Shown here piece after piece: positions 12,881 through 24,596 of a DNA stretch of 64,000 bases. The stretch spans positions 26,110,611 through 26,174,610 of the forward strand of contig OY720345.1 in NCBI GenBank assembly GCA_963082975.1, given 5' to 3'. Below the pieces are notes generated by a model that saw only the letters and a list, made by a program, of their open reading frames with translations, was not told the origin of the DNA and made no database searches. Made by a program: the position numbers and the translations under genes. Numbering within the stretch: the first letter of the stretch is position 1; each line of letters starts with the position of its first letter. Source of the DNA: Labia minor. Its lineage: Eukaryota > Arthropoda > Insecta > Dermaptera > Spongiphoridae.

Positions 12881-12945
12881 TAGTCCAGCGGTTGGACTGA
12901 TGTTTTAACGAGTGGATTTCGTCGGTTCGAAACTCTCCGGGTGAA
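12881..12945 (+). ncRNA. tRNA-like / SINE-head sequence (pseudo)
   Basis: An A-box-like tagtccagcggttgg (12881-12895) is followed about 30 bp later by a good B-box ggttcgaaact (12924-12934). This is the spacing of a tRNA internal promoter. The intervening sequence does not fold into a convincing anticodon arm with acceptor pairing, so a tRNA-derived SINE head or tRNA pseudogene is more likely than a functional tRNA. It lies in the spacer between the inverted arms. Confidence 0.4.
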
Positions 12946-13984
12946 TCGTTATTTAAAAATGAAAATGAAAATAATGAATTTGTTATTTTTTTTCTTTTTA
13001 TCTATTGTTTACATTTTAATAAATTACTATTTTATATTTATTTATTCATTGTTCTTTTATTAAATTTAATATTTATTAATATTATTTATTATTAATTTAT
13101 ATATTGATGACATCACAAATGACATTTATATTGAAATTTGACTCCCGCCTTTTTTTAAAGAATATTGTATTAATATTTTTTTTATATTTAAAATATTTTA
13201 AAATTTTTTATTTAATTTCGAAATAAAATTAAAAATATATATTTTAATAATATTTTATAATTATAAATTACGATATATATTTATCAATAATAATGAATTT
13301 TTTTTTTTAACTTAATTACAGAGCCGAGGCTCGGGGTCCCGGTATGATCTTAATATATTGTGAGAATTAGATAAATAATGTAGAGAGAAAAAAATATTTA
13401 AAAATAGATATTTATTTAAATGAAATAAAATTATTTAATTTACAGAATGAAAATGTCTATAATAATGTCTAAACATTTTTTCTTTATAATTTTACATTAT
13501 AATAATACTAATTACAGTAGTTATAATATATGGGGAATTTTCAACTTTGACTGCCGATTTGACCATGTTCCCAAACGAATTTTAAAAAAACCAAGACCAC
13601 TTTACATTTACACATTTTAAGCTCTAATCGAATCCAAAATCAAAATTTAAAAAATCGAAAAACAAACTCACAGATATATAGATTTTATAAATGAACATTT
13701 ATACAATTTATTTTAATTAATTTGAAACATTTTAGGAAACAAATTTTTAATGGGTCATTTTTAGAAATCCCATTTAACAATTATAATAAATAATTAAAAA
13801 ATTGTAAAATTTTTAAAGTATATAAAAATAAATTGTATAAATTGGTTAAAGGGTCGAGTGATAGTTCGGTGTCCCAGGTATATATTTTATATTAACACGC
13901 CTACTTTTCTGTATAATAAAGATATAAAGAATCATATTTTAATTTTTATATAACCAAGAAATCATTTTTTCACTTAAAATATAG

Positions 13985-14083
13985 TTGTAAAGCCCAAATC
14001 TCCGATCCATATAACATCATCGACTGGGCCGCTACCAAAAGGAGTCTTCTCTTGCTCTGACTAGGGCCACCGGTATTTGCCAT
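13985..14083 (-). pseudogene. reverse-transcriptase C-terminal fragment inside right arm
   Basis: Inverted counterpart of 11672-11770, with the same length (99 bp) and only a few substitutions (for example ccaaaagg in place of the complement of cttaagg). Its frame can be followed from MANTGGP to ALQ on the minus strand. It has no independent function and serves as a landmark of the inverted duplication. Confidence 0.6.
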
Positions 14084-14855
14084 TAGTCTCGAAAAAATAA
14101 TATTAAATTTTATATAAATTTATAAATTAGAATATTTGAATTTGTTTAAATTTTAACACATGTAATCAATCATATGCATAAAGAATAGAAAATTTTGAAA
14201 ATCAACTTGGTATTAAATTCAGAAAAAAAAAATACTCATATATAGAATATATAGACTATTCGAATATAATTGAAACTCTTTCTCTCCCTCTATTTTAAAT
14301 TTGAAAAAACGGAGTGTTAAGAAATTAAGATTCCTTATACAACATGGATGGTTAAATGAATTGGGCTCCCTACCTCCCTGAGAAATTCACATTAAAAATG
14401 TTTATAATATTTTAGTTTATTAAATCAAACTATTATTTTTTTATTTCAATATTTTTAATGTTAATACAATAATTTTTATTTTATAATCTATAAAATAATT
14501 TAATTATTTTTAAAAACAACGGTCTTCAATTACAATTTTTTTACTCTCTACTGACTGTTCATTTCATAACTGAAAATAGTGTCGAATAGAAATAGACGAT
14601 ATTACTTGGATTAATCTTATTATGCTAGCTAAAATTGTTTGTTTGTATTATTGAGGACCCCAGTTCAATTCATTTTAATCAGATTGATGCAATGATGCAA
14701 CATTTAATAATTGTAATAAATAATTAATTGTAGATTAATATTTTTTAAAGGGTCGAGCGACAGCTCGGTGTCCCAGGTATTAATATTACCAGCCAAACCC
14801 AATAATAATGAATCATTTTTTTTAACTTAAGTACCGAGCCGAGGCTCGGGGTCCC

Positions 14856-15445
14856 GGTACTTCATTATTATTGGGTTTGGCTGGTAATATTAATACTTGG
14901 GACACCGAGCTGATATACAATTTTTTAATTGATTTATTACAATTATTATCATTGCATCAATCTGATTAAAATGAATGGAACTGGGGTCCTCAATTATACA
15001 TAAATATGTATTATTAGGTATGTTTCTAAGTGCATGAATATTTTTTTTTATTTGAAGAATGATATATATTTATCATAATTTATAATTATAAAATATTATT
15101 AAAATATATATTTTTAATTTTATTTCGAAATTAAAAAAAATTTTTAAAATATTTTAAATATAAAAAAAATATTAATACAATATCCTTTAAAAAAAGGCGG
15201 GAGTAAAATTTCAAAATGTATGCCATTTTTGACGTTTCCATATATAATTTTAAATTAAGAAATAAATAATGAAGATGTACTTTTCCAGGTATATGATCAA
15301 TAAAACTTAATTTTTCTTTATAAATACTATATCTAGTGTGAATTTGAAAAAAATCGTTAGAGCGGTTTTTGAGAACCGATGGCTAAACAAAGATAGAAAC
15401 AAACAATTTTAACTAGCATAATAAGATAAGATAATAAAATATTTA
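14856..15445 (+). repeat. degraded partial copies of the hairpin-module and GATAA-tail families
   Basis: Directly abutting the right arm, sequence restarts in the opposite sense: ttattattgggtttggctgg, then acttgggacaccgagct, then atcattgcatcaatctgatt and ggggtcctcaattata. Further on is a GATAA-family end (tttctttataaatactatat, gttagagcggtttttgag, ctagcataataagataag) finishing near 15435. These are truncated and internally deleted. Confidence 0.6.
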
Positions 15446-17170
15446 TAAATAATTATTTTTGAAATTTAGGTTCTCATATTATTATATTTAGTAAGGATCC
15501 CTTCGGAATGCTCCTTTGACTATTGCATTGTATATTTTATAGCAGGCGTAATAATGCCCAGAGTGTGGGATTTATTCTTTTATTAAAGATTTCATGAAAT
15601 CGATGTTAAATTTATATTAATTTTTTTTTAAAAAAAAAGTAAAAAAGTGAGTTTTAAAATAATAGTTGGTAAGGATAAATGGGAACGCTATGTGTAAATG
15701 ATCCACGTTGAGGCAGACGAAAGGCCGGCATTAAGAATGGGGGAAGGCACGACCTCCGGCTATTTTCGCGGGCAACGTGCACGTGTTGGCCGTGACTTGG
15801 CTCCGCTATTTCTATAACCGACAATGGAATCTCTAACGTGTCAACCCTTGGGAATGCACCCTTAATGCATTTCAAGACATGCAAAAATCTTACCATTCTT
15901 GTCTACATTTTGTTATTGATTTAATTCATCAGTAATAGTAATTAAATTTTTATTAATTCAAAAATTATTATTTTAATAAAAAATATAGCCTAATATATAT
16001 ATACTAGGTTCTCAGACCTAGACAGGGGACATTGCCCCCTGTACCCACAAAATTATACATAGTATTTAAACTACCTCTTTATTGTCACTTTTGAGTAGGA
16101 TATCTTATTTTTTTAGACTTTTAAATTGTTTATTTACCATATTAATAATGACAACACGTTCTTTTAATTTATGAAAATTTCTGTATAGACGTCCTCAGGA
16201 AAATGAAGATGGTTTAATAAACCAATATTTAATATATATCATCATAGGACATCTTAGTTAAAAGAAATATTTAATAAATTAAATAAAATGGGCTACCTTA
16301 TAAAAACTTCTATCTCCCCGATTTACACGATTTCACTTTTACAGGGTTTTTAAAATATGAAATAAAAAAAAATTTCCTTACATTTTTTAATTCCGTTCGA
16401 TTTGTTTACATTCGTAGTAATAATTCTAGGAATTCCATTTTTTCCAACCTTAAAAAGTAGAAGAAAAAGTATATTCCTATTTTTTCTGGTACAATAAGAG
16501 CAAGTCCCAGTCCATCGCTTATCAAGTCGACATAATGTTCACTAGTGGAATGAATGACCAAACTTTATACATATTCAATTGATCTAGTGGAATAATTTAG
16601 CAGTAGAGAGGTGTCAATTAAAAACGTTATATTTATTTACTGGTATGTAATAAACAATTATAGTTTTTGTAGAATTTCTATAAGCTAAAAACCGTATCAC
16701 AGTTCTTTTCTGCAGCAACGCTTCAGGCGATCATTTTATGAAACCATTAGTTATTAATAAATCAAAAATGCCATGCTCATTTAAGGGAATAGATCTTATA
16801 AAGCTTCCCGTATATTAGATGGCCATTAAAAAGGCCTGAGTGAAATGAAATTATTGGAACAATTTTTTAATTTATATTTCTTGTTTCTACACATAAAATG
16901 AATACACTATTATTATTTTTATGTTTTTTAAGATGTATTTAGTTTTGTTTTACTTTGAAATAAATAACTGAATTATGCACAATTAGTTTATTTTCGATTT
17001 ACCTGGTAAAACATATACATATTTACATATAATCATCGATTTCGATTTACACGGTTTTCTCTGGAACCTCAAGAAATAAATAAATCTATAAAATATAAAA
17101 TTCTATAAATAAATAGAATAGCAATTAAATATCATCATCCGAAATTTAAACTTATTTTATATTTGTTTTA
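15446..17170. other. AT-rich intergenic region with one GC-rich hairpin
   Basis: Mostly unannotatable. An 80-codon minus frame at 15654-15896 has no recognised family. At about 16010-16055 an imperfect hairpin (acaggggacattgccccctg, then tacccac) belongs to the same set as those at 17175-17240 and 40925-40985. Confidence 0.4.
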
Positions 17171-17174
17171 ACTA

Positions 17175-17240
17175 TACCAGCTGGTCCGAGCGCCTTCGGC
17201 GCTCTTCACAGCTGGACGGGGGCTCCGCCCCCTGTACCCC
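17175..17240. repeat. GC-rich double hairpin ending CCCCTGTACCCCC
   Basis: Two strong hairpins lie side by side in AT-rich DNA: gagcgccttcggcgctc (TTCG loop) and gggggctccgccccc, followed by tgtaccccc. The surrounding agctgg/cagctgg adds a further inverted pair. Related weaker copies are at about 16010-16055 and 40925-40985. No coding sequence is near; a transposon terminus is the simplest reading. Confidence 0.7.
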
Positions 17241-17246
17241 CGAGTG

Positions 17247-17365
17247 GTACAATTTATTTTTATATACTTTAAAAATTTTACAATTTTTTAATTATTTATT
17301 ATAATTGTTAAATGGAATTTCTAAAAATGACCCATTAAAAATTTGTTTCCTAAAATGTTTCAAAA
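17247..17365 (+). repeat. fragment of the palindrome-arm repeat
   Basis: Sequence from acaatttatttttatatact through aaaatgacccattaaaaatt matches 11924-12025 of the left arm almost base for base and ends abruptly on both sides. It is a truncated copy directly after the GC-rich hairpins. Confidence 0.65.
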
Positions 17366-17744
17366 TAATTCAAAGAATATTTTGTTTATAAGTTTATTTT
17401 TTTAATATTTTATTTATAAAACACGAAAACATTTAAAATTATATGAATAATTGATCTCATAATTGGATTTTTCATTTTCAATTGACGATTTGAATTCATA
17501 AAATATTAAAAAAAAACTTTTAAAACTTTTTAAATTATATTCAAGTAAGTATATAAGAATATAAGATATATTATGGGTGAATTCAAAATGTATGAAGGGA
17601 CACATAGATAGATATAACATTTACAATAATAATATATATAATTAATTTACTGATTAAATTAAAATGTATTTTAAATAAGAACACAAAAACAAATAAATGT
17701 TTTATCTAATTGAATATTTGATATTGTTTGAATATTTAGTAAAT

Positions 17745-18186
17745 AATATTTTATAATATTTACCGGAGTATAATAAATTGATAACGTCATTTAATTCTCC
17801 TACTATATATCGAATCGAATATAAAGATAAATCTTCTTTTAAACGTTGTGTGAAACAATTTCAAATAATTTAAATGTAAAACTATTAATGAAATTAAAAA
17901 ATCAAATATATGAATATAATATAAATATTTTTAATTTTATTTTAAGAATAGATATATATATCTCACAGGCGGTGGTTGTGACGTCATCCATATATTATAA
18001 ATTTAAATTAAGAAGAACTAATAAAGTTTCGTGAGATGTGGTCAATAAAACTCAATTTTTCTTTATAAATACTATCACAGGTGTGAATTTCAAAAAAATC
18101 GTTAGAGCGGTTTTTGAGAACAAAGAAACAGAGAAACAAACAGAGAAACAATTTTTACTCTCATAAGAAGATAAGATAAGATATTT
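17745..18186 (+). repeat. GATAA-tail repeat family, longest plus-strand copy
   Basis: Order of conserved blocks: ataacgtcatttaattctcc; tatcgaatcgaatataaag; aacgttgtgtgaaacaattt; ttaattttattttaagaata; ctcacaggcggtggttgtga with cgtcat; tttctttataaatactat; atcgttagagcggtttttga; and the tail actctcataagaagataaga. The inverted copy at 27520-28130 preserves the same order, which defines a unit of about 440-600 bp. There is no ORF and no obvious terminal inverted repeat. A tandem GATAA tail suggests retroposition or a Helitron-type element; undecided. Confidence 0.7.
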
Positions 18187-18790
18187 GTTGAATGTTTATA
18201 TTATAGTTGCAGATTTATATTGGTTCCAAATTTATATTTGTTGCATGTTTATATTAGTTGAAAATTTATGCAAACTTTATATATGTTTGCAATAAATATA
18301 AATTTTCAATCAACATAAATTTGCAACAAATATATAAACATCACAATTTTCTGGACAGACACATAGACAGACATGAAAAATTCTAGTCACTTTTGGATTC
18401 TAGAGGCCATGAAACGTGAAGATGTTCAAAAATCTTTAAATTTTGAGCAATGTGCAGAAAAAAACGTTTTTTTTTATATATATATTTAGATAATAATATA
18501 TATATATATATATTTACATATAAAATCAATAATATTTTTTGAATATTTTTTAAACAATCAGTTAAACATAAAATAAATTTAATAATTATCAAAATAACCA
18601 CAAAAGCTTTAATAAACACAAATAAATTTAACTTAAATATTTTTTTAACAAATAATTATATTTTAAAAATTATTTATTAAAATTGGAATGGTAAAAGTGA
18701 ATTTTCTTAAACTTATTTCTAAATTAAAATATTAATATAATCCCCTAGTTTCCTGTTGATAATGTAAAAATAAATTATATATATATAAAT
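18187..18790. other. AT-rich interval with a short inverted repeat and a shared transposon phrase
   Basis: An inverted repeat around 18240-18325 (ttgaaaatttatgcaaactt versus ataaattttcaatcaacata) forms a small foldback. The block 18352-18450 (gacagacatgaaaaattcta, ggccatgaaacgtgaa) recurs in reverse orientation at 62960-63040. No gene seen. Confidence 0.5.
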
Positions 18791-18793
18791 ATA

Positions 18794-19067
18794 TAGGGCC
18801 GTTCCGACCAGTGGTTGCAGGGGGTGCGAGGCACCCTGGCGGTAAGCCTAGGGGGGCGGTGTGAACTTATTTTATTACTCATTTATGTTTATACTTTACT
18901 TATTTATGTTTTTTTAATTTTTTTCAATATGGTTCTAAAAAAAAATAAATTAAAACTTGAATTTTATTTGTAAATTTTTAACAACTTTGGGGGAAGTGGT
19001 TGGGTTAGGGAAGGGGCGGCAAAATTATTCTCGCACTCGGGCGGCATATACCCTAGGAACGGCCCTG
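18794..19067. mobile_element. hAT-like MITE with 8-bp target duplication
   Basis: Ends are (T/C)AGGGCCGTTCC on the left and GGAACGGCCCTG on the right. They are flanked by the same 8-bp sequence TAAATATA at 18786-18793 and 19068-19075. The 274-bp interior has no ORF and is much richer in G than its flanks. Eight-base duplications and CAGGG-type ends fit the hAT superfamily. A truncated second left end lies at 19528-19550, next to HDAC3. Confidence 0.8.
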
Positions 19068-19070
19068 TAA

Positions 19071-19105
<35 letters not shown>

Positions 19106-19445
19106 ATATTAAAATAATATACTATATCTTCATTCTTAGAAATTTGAATTTGAATTTGAATTTTTTAATTCAGTTTAATATCATTTTAAACTTTCCCACC
19201 AAAACAAATTTTATTTAGCCAACTTAGAATCTTACTATTTTACTGAAAAAAATATTGTTTTTTATTATTTATAGATAATTATTGTATCTTGAACATTAAT
19301 TATTTTAACTCTTTAATTAAAATTTGATTATGTGTTTTGAATAATTATTTTTTTTATTTTATTTTATATGAATCATATATGAATGTTGTTATCAGTTGTT
19401 ATGCTTGAAACAAGCCGAATTTATATATATGGATTCTTTGTTATT

Positions 19446-19550
19446 TAAATATTAATATAATCCCCTCGTTTCCTCTTGATAATGTAAAAATAAATTATAT
19501 ATATATAAATATATATAAATATATAGGGCCGTTCCGACCAGTGGGTGCAG
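19446..19550 (+). repeat. duplicate of the MITE left junction, just upstream of HDAC3
   Basis: Sequence from aaatattaatataatcccct through agggccgttccgaccagtgg repeats 18728-18828, including host flank and the first 30 or so bases of the MITE, then breaks off into tttcatatattcc. Because host flank is included, this is a short segmental duplication, not a second transposition. It ends about 90 bp before the HDAC3 ATG. Confidence 0.8.
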
Positions 19551-19638
19551 TTTCATATATTCCAATAATATTTCATTGTGGGTTTGTAAATGGGTCTTAT
19601 TTAAAAATTGTTATAAGTCAAATTTATAAGCCAAAATA

Positions 19639-22600
19639 ATGTCCAAAAAGACTGTTTCATATTTTTATAGCCCTGATGTGGGCAACTTCCACTATGGGCC
19701 TGGGCATCCAATGAAACCCCATCGTCTTTCTGTAATTAATAGTCTTGTGCTAAATTATGGCTTATATAAAAAAATGCAAATTTATCGTCCTTATCGAGCA
19801 TCGGCTCATGATATGTGTCGATTTCATGCAGATGATTATATTGACTTTCTTCAGACGGTTAATCCTCAAAATATTCAGGGGTTTGTTCTTTGAATTTAAC
19901 CATTTTAGCATTTAAAATAAAATTAAAATTGTGAAAATTTATTAATATTTTTTTACCTCTCTAAATTAATCAATTTTTTGACAATAATCTTTTTAATTTT
20001 CATTCCTCTTTTTAGATACACTAAGTATTTAAGTCATTTTAATGTTGGAGATGATTGTCCAGTCTTTGAAGGACTTTTTGACTTTTGTTCAATGTACACT
20101 GGAGCATCATTGGACGGAGCTACTAAATTAAATAATCAGTGTTGTGATATTGCTATCAATTGGTCTGGAGGACTTCATCATGCTAAAAAGTTCGAAGCCA
20201 GTGGATTTTGTTATGTTAATGACATTGTCATTGCAATTCTTGAACTATTAAAATACCATCCTAGAGTTCTTTATGTAGACATTGATGTCCATCATGGCGA
20301 TGGAGTACAGGTTAATAATTATTTGTTTTAGATTAATAAAATAATTATATTATAATTATATTATTAATTAAATAGTTTTATTATATTTCATTTTTTTAAA
20401 TTTTTTACTATAATATACTTTTTCAAATTTAAAGTTAAAATTTCGTTGTACAGATTGACTTTTATTATTAATTAAATTCAGGATTTGTTTATAGAAACAA
20501 AAAATGTTTATTAATTTAGCTCTTTTTAGAAAGCTATTTAGATAATATAGGCTTAAATATTGGATAAGTATTAAATGAAATTTTTAAAAATTTAAATATT
20601 AACATCGAAACTATGAGTATAGGAAAAATAATTAAAGAATAATATTTAATTTCAATTTTATTAAAAAAATCAATAATTTAAAAATATTAATATCCTTGAA
20701 ATATAATTTATTGATTTTATAGTGTTATTTAAGGAGCTCAAAATTTCTACTAATTAATTAAAGTTTGAATGTTTAATATTATAAATGTCAAGATTAAAAA
20801 ATTTTAGTGATTATATTTTTTATTTATAGAAAATAATCTTTGAACTTTTTTATAATACCAAACATTTGTATTGAAAATATTAAGAAGAGACATTTCATAA
20901 TTATATATATATATATATATACATTTTAATTTCATATATCTAATATTTTACAATTTATTTTTTTAGGAAGCATTTTATTTAACCGACAGAGTCATGACAG
21001 TATCATTCCACAAATATGGCAATTTTTTCTTCCCAGGAACTGGAGATATGTATGAAATTGGAGCTGAAAGTGGTCGTTATTATAGTGTTAATGTTCCTCT
21101 TAAAGAAGGAATTGACGATGCTAGTTATGTTCAAGTTTTTAAACCTGTAATTTCATATGTGATGGATTTCTATAGACCTACAGCCATCGTTCTTCAATGT
21201 GGAGCTGATTCCCTAGCAAATGATAGATTGGGCTGTTTCTCTTTAACTAGCAAAGGACATGGCGCATGTGTCAAATTTGTTAGAGATTTGAATGTTCCTT
21301 TGTTGGCTGTAGGTGGTGGCGGGTAATAAAATTATTATATTATTTTTTAATACAATACTTTAAAGGGTATATATTTCTGACCCCCTACACCTCGCAGAAT
21401 TTAATGAAACTTCGCCAGTTGATTCTTTGATTAATTCTAAGAAACTTTTTCCTTAGGCATTTCTTGGGAGAACTTCTAGTTTTCGAGATACAAGTGATTA
21501 AAGATTGGATATCAATCCATTGATATCCCATTTAGCTACCATGTCTTAGCAGTTTGACCAGCAGAGGGCGCGACTAATTTTCGGTTTTTTCAGTTCGGAT
21601 TGTATATAGAAAAATTAAAAAATTAATTAATAAAATAATTTTCCTATATCCAAACCGAACAGAAAAAAACTAAAATTAGTGAATATGTGAATAATTAGTG
21701 AATTAGTCAATGAAAATTTCTTAATGGCTGCACATTTCGACATTCATAACCATCTAATTGATATCCAATCTTTAATCACTTGTATCTCGAAAACTAGAAG
21801 TTCTCCCAAGAAATGCCTAAGGAAAAAGTTTCTTAGAATTAATCAAAGAATCAACTGGCGAAGTTTCATTAAATTCTGCGAGGTGTAGGGGGTCAGAAAT
21901 ATATACCTTATATTTCTTATAGTAGATTAGATTAAAATATTTATAATTAATATCATAAGCCGAGGATTTATATATAATATGCAAAGAATAATATTGAGTT
22001 TTTTGTTTTAGATATACTCTTAGAAATGTTGCTCGTTGTTGGACATATGAAACCTCATTACTTGTAGACGAATCAATAAGTAATGAATTACCATATAGTG
22101 AATATTTAGAATATTTTGCTCCAGATTTTACCCTACACCCGTCAATTCCGGCCCGTCAAGAAAATGCAAATTCGAAACAATATTTAGAAGCGGTAACAAA
22201 ACACGTTTACGATAATTTAAAATTATGTCAACATGCCCCGTCTGTACAGGTAAAGAATTACAAATTATTAAAAAAAAATGTTAATTTCCTTTAACTTTAA
22301 TAAATAGACAATAAATTAATCATATTTCATTTATCTGTTTTTATTTCAGATGCATAATGTGCCCGACGATATTATGGATTGGGAAAGAGATAAGGAACAA
22401 ATGGAACGAGGAAGCCAGATCGATGAAAAAATGGAGCGCCAATATGAAGATGACAGACGTATTGAAAAAGACAATGAATTTTATGATCATGATCGTGATC
22501 AAGATCATCATCATCACTCAAATAATACGACTGCAAATAATTCAAATCCAGGAGGTTCTATATCAACTTCAATATCTTCTGGAACATTTAATAGTAACAC

Positions 22601-22736
22601 AAATACTAATTCGGATGGTATACATTTGGAAAATGTAGATTTGAATTCCAATCCCACAACATCCAATCCCACATCATCAACAACTAACACACTTACCTCA
22701 ACTGCAAATTCCGATACAAGCAATGCAGATAATTAA
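19639..22736 (+). CDS. HDAC3: histone deacetylase 3 (class I HDAC)
   Basis: Zn-dependent class I lysine deacetylase, the catalytic subunit of NCoR/SMRT complexes in animals. Exons: 19639-19880, 20016-20310, 20967-21322, 22012-22249, 22350-22736. All are GT-AG and in phase; the product is 505 residues. It starts [20 protein letters not shown], closely matching HDAC3. Active-site landmarks: tandem His135-His136 in GGLHHAKK, Asp171 and His173 in [16 protein letters not shown], and the GGGGYT loop formed across the exon 3/4 junction. Catalytic homology ends near the exon 4/5 boundary (HAPSVQ). Exon 5 then adds about 128 residues, first acidic ([17 protein letters not shown]) and then His-, Asn-, Ser- and Thr-rich, making the protein about 75 residues longer than human HDAC3. 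A poly(A) signal AATAAA lies at 22843-22848. Intron 3 holds a foldback element. Confidence 0.96.
21366..21907. mobile_element. foldback MITE in HDAC3 intron 3
   Basis: A 542-bp element with arms of 151 bp (21366-21516 and 21757-21907) that are near-perfect reverse complements, starting GGTATATATTTCTGACCCCC. Pairing continues imperfectly inward (ttttcggttttttcagttcg versus ccgaacagaaaaaaactaaa), so almost the whole element can fold into one hairpin. There is no ORF. A target duplication could not be recognised: the flanks ctttaaag and ttatattt do not match. It makes up most of the 689-bp intron. Confidence 0.9.
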
Positions 22737-23709
22737 TTTTTAATTTTTAATTAAATAAATATTAATATTAATATTTGATATTAACAATTTAAGACTTTCT
22801 CCATTCATTTGGTGGAAAAATTCTAATTTTATTATATGAAGAAATAAAATGTTTCATTATGATGTAAACAGGATCTCATTTTAAAATATTTCAATTTTTT
22901 CTAATAAATTAATAACTAATAATAATCCTAATAAACTAAAAAAAAAATAACTACAGGTTATTTTATTTTAAGATTTATAAAGAATAAATCAATTTTCAAT
23001 TAAATTTGATAAATCTTAAATACAAAGAATATCAAATTTTATTATTTATAAAATATAAAATTTGTATCATTATCGTTCCTTTTAGGTATTAAAAAATTAA
23101 GGAAATAGAAACAAAAAAAGGAATACCTATTATAAAAATGTCTATTTTGAAAGAAATGGTAAAGATTACCTGTATCTAATTATGAAAATAAAATTATAAC
23201 AAGATAATTTAATAAAAGAAATAACTGTATTTTAACATTGGCACCATTCTTGAAACATGATTACAAAATTTATTAAGTTACGGGGAAACACATCGAAAAA
23301 GAAAAATATGTTCATATCTCTTAAGTCATTTTATGGGCATTAAATAAATGCAATTCATTTTATAAAAAATACATTACTAGATAATAATAAAAAAAACCAT
23401 CACACAAATTGTATATATATTATAATAAATTTATTTTTTATCTTAATTGTAAATATATATTAATTATGTATAATTATTTGTTTAATACAGTTATACTACG
23501 GATAAGTTTATATGAAAATTTTTGTAATGTAATTTAATTTTTTAATAAAATTTATAATAAGAAATTTTTCATTTATTATTTATGAATACAATAAAAAATT
23601 TTTTTTTTCTTTTTTATTAGTTTATATATTTCAGAGTAAATACTGAATTTCATTTGATGAGCTCATTTTTTAGCAGTAATTGTAGTAGTATCTAAATGTA
23701 ATATAACAT
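22737..23709 (+). other. HDAC3 3' region and AT-rich intergenic DNA
   Basis: Contains the probable HDAC3 poly(A) signal (AATAAA at 22843-22848) and then AT-rich sequence without frames or repeats that can be delimited. Confidence 0.5.
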
Positions 23710-23961
23710 TAAGGTGATCATATTTTGAAAACACCAAATCAGGACATTTTACCTTTGAAACCAAATTGAAAAAATTTCGGAAATGTTCTAAAGATTAGTT
23801 CAAAAAACAGTTGAGCTTTTTTTTTAAAGAGACAAATTGGAAAAATTTTGAAAAAAGTACGAAATGTCCTAAATATTTCAAAAAACGGGACAGATATCAA
23901 AAGGGAGGGCACTTACAAATGGAGGACTGTCCTCCCTAAAGGAGGACAGTTGGTCACCTTA
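23710..23961. mobile_element. small MITE with TAAGGTGA ends
   Basis: Left end TAAGGTGATCA and right end TGGTCACCTTA are inverted. The flanks repeat ATAACAT (23703-23709 and 23962-23968), giving a 7-bp match that extends to 8 with one mismatch. Length 252 bp, no ORF. The right half has an extra short hairpin (gtcctccctaaaggaggac). Target-site length suggests hAT-like or related. Confidence 0.75.
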
Positions 23962-23968
23962 ATAACAT

Positions 23969-24596
23969 TATTAATTTTTATGTAACATAGGAAACTTGAT
24001 AGGTTTGGTAAATTAAGGATTTTTTTAAAATAATGTTTTAATTCAAGTGAGAATCGATCAAAAATCAAAATTTTTCGATTTATTTGGATAATGAAATTAT
24101 CATAAAAATATATCTGATTTCGATCAAATATAGGCAGTTTTGTTTTATAATTTTTTTCAAATGAACATATGATATTTATTTTTATATCTATTCCATTTTG
24201 AAGACAATTTCATAATTCCGAGATTAAAGAATATCTTGTCCTTGTTGATCAAAAAACGTCATCCACCAAAAAATACTCTTATTTCACCTATTTTTTATAA
24301 AAATACACTAATTTTAAAATTTGTAATTTTTATATAATAATACCTAATTATTTATCTCTTAATTACTCTTAATTTTTCTTTATATATATATATATTAATT
24401 TTTTGAAAATTAAAATATAATTTCAAAAGAAGTAGTGCTACCATCTATGATTCAAAATTAAAATGTTAAAATCATTAATGGATTGACAAGTTGAAACATT
24501 TAAAACAATTTTAAAACAAATGTTCAAAATATTTAATTATACAATTTAAACAAATTAACTTTATTTTCAAATTTTAAAGATTTTTCTAGTTTAAAT
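23969..24596. other. AT-rich upstream region of the MZT2 gene
   Basis: Only AT-rich DNA was seen between the MITE and the small MZT2 frame. No core-promoter motif stands out beyond generic TA-rich sequence. Confidence 0.4.

Larger units (their letters stand above)
10911..14862. repeat. large inverted duplication (arms about 1.55 kb, spacer about 0.85 kb)
   Basis: Left arm 10911-12455 and right arm 13300-14862 are reverse complements with small indels. Paired landmarks are: the hairpin module at 10911/14862; ttattgggtttggctggta; the hairpin gacaccgagctgtcgctcg; tcagggaggtagggagccca; the reverse-transcriptase fragment (11672-11770 versus 13985-14083); and the inner hairpin module at 12414/13345. 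Homology stops just inside the inner modules. Each arm is itself bounded by the same hairpin module in direct orientation. The arms look closely similar by eye; an exact percentage was not computed. Structure could reflect inverted insertion or duplication, or an assembly fold-back. Confidence 0.9.

Noticed and set aside
12881..12945. Functional tRNA gene
   Set aside because: A and B boxes are present, but a paired acceptor stem and a credible anticodon arm are not, so only a tRNA-like/SINE head is reported.
15654..15896. 80-codon minus frame in a GC-richer patch
   Set aside because: Not similar to any family I know and has no neighbouring exons; probably part of an old repeat.
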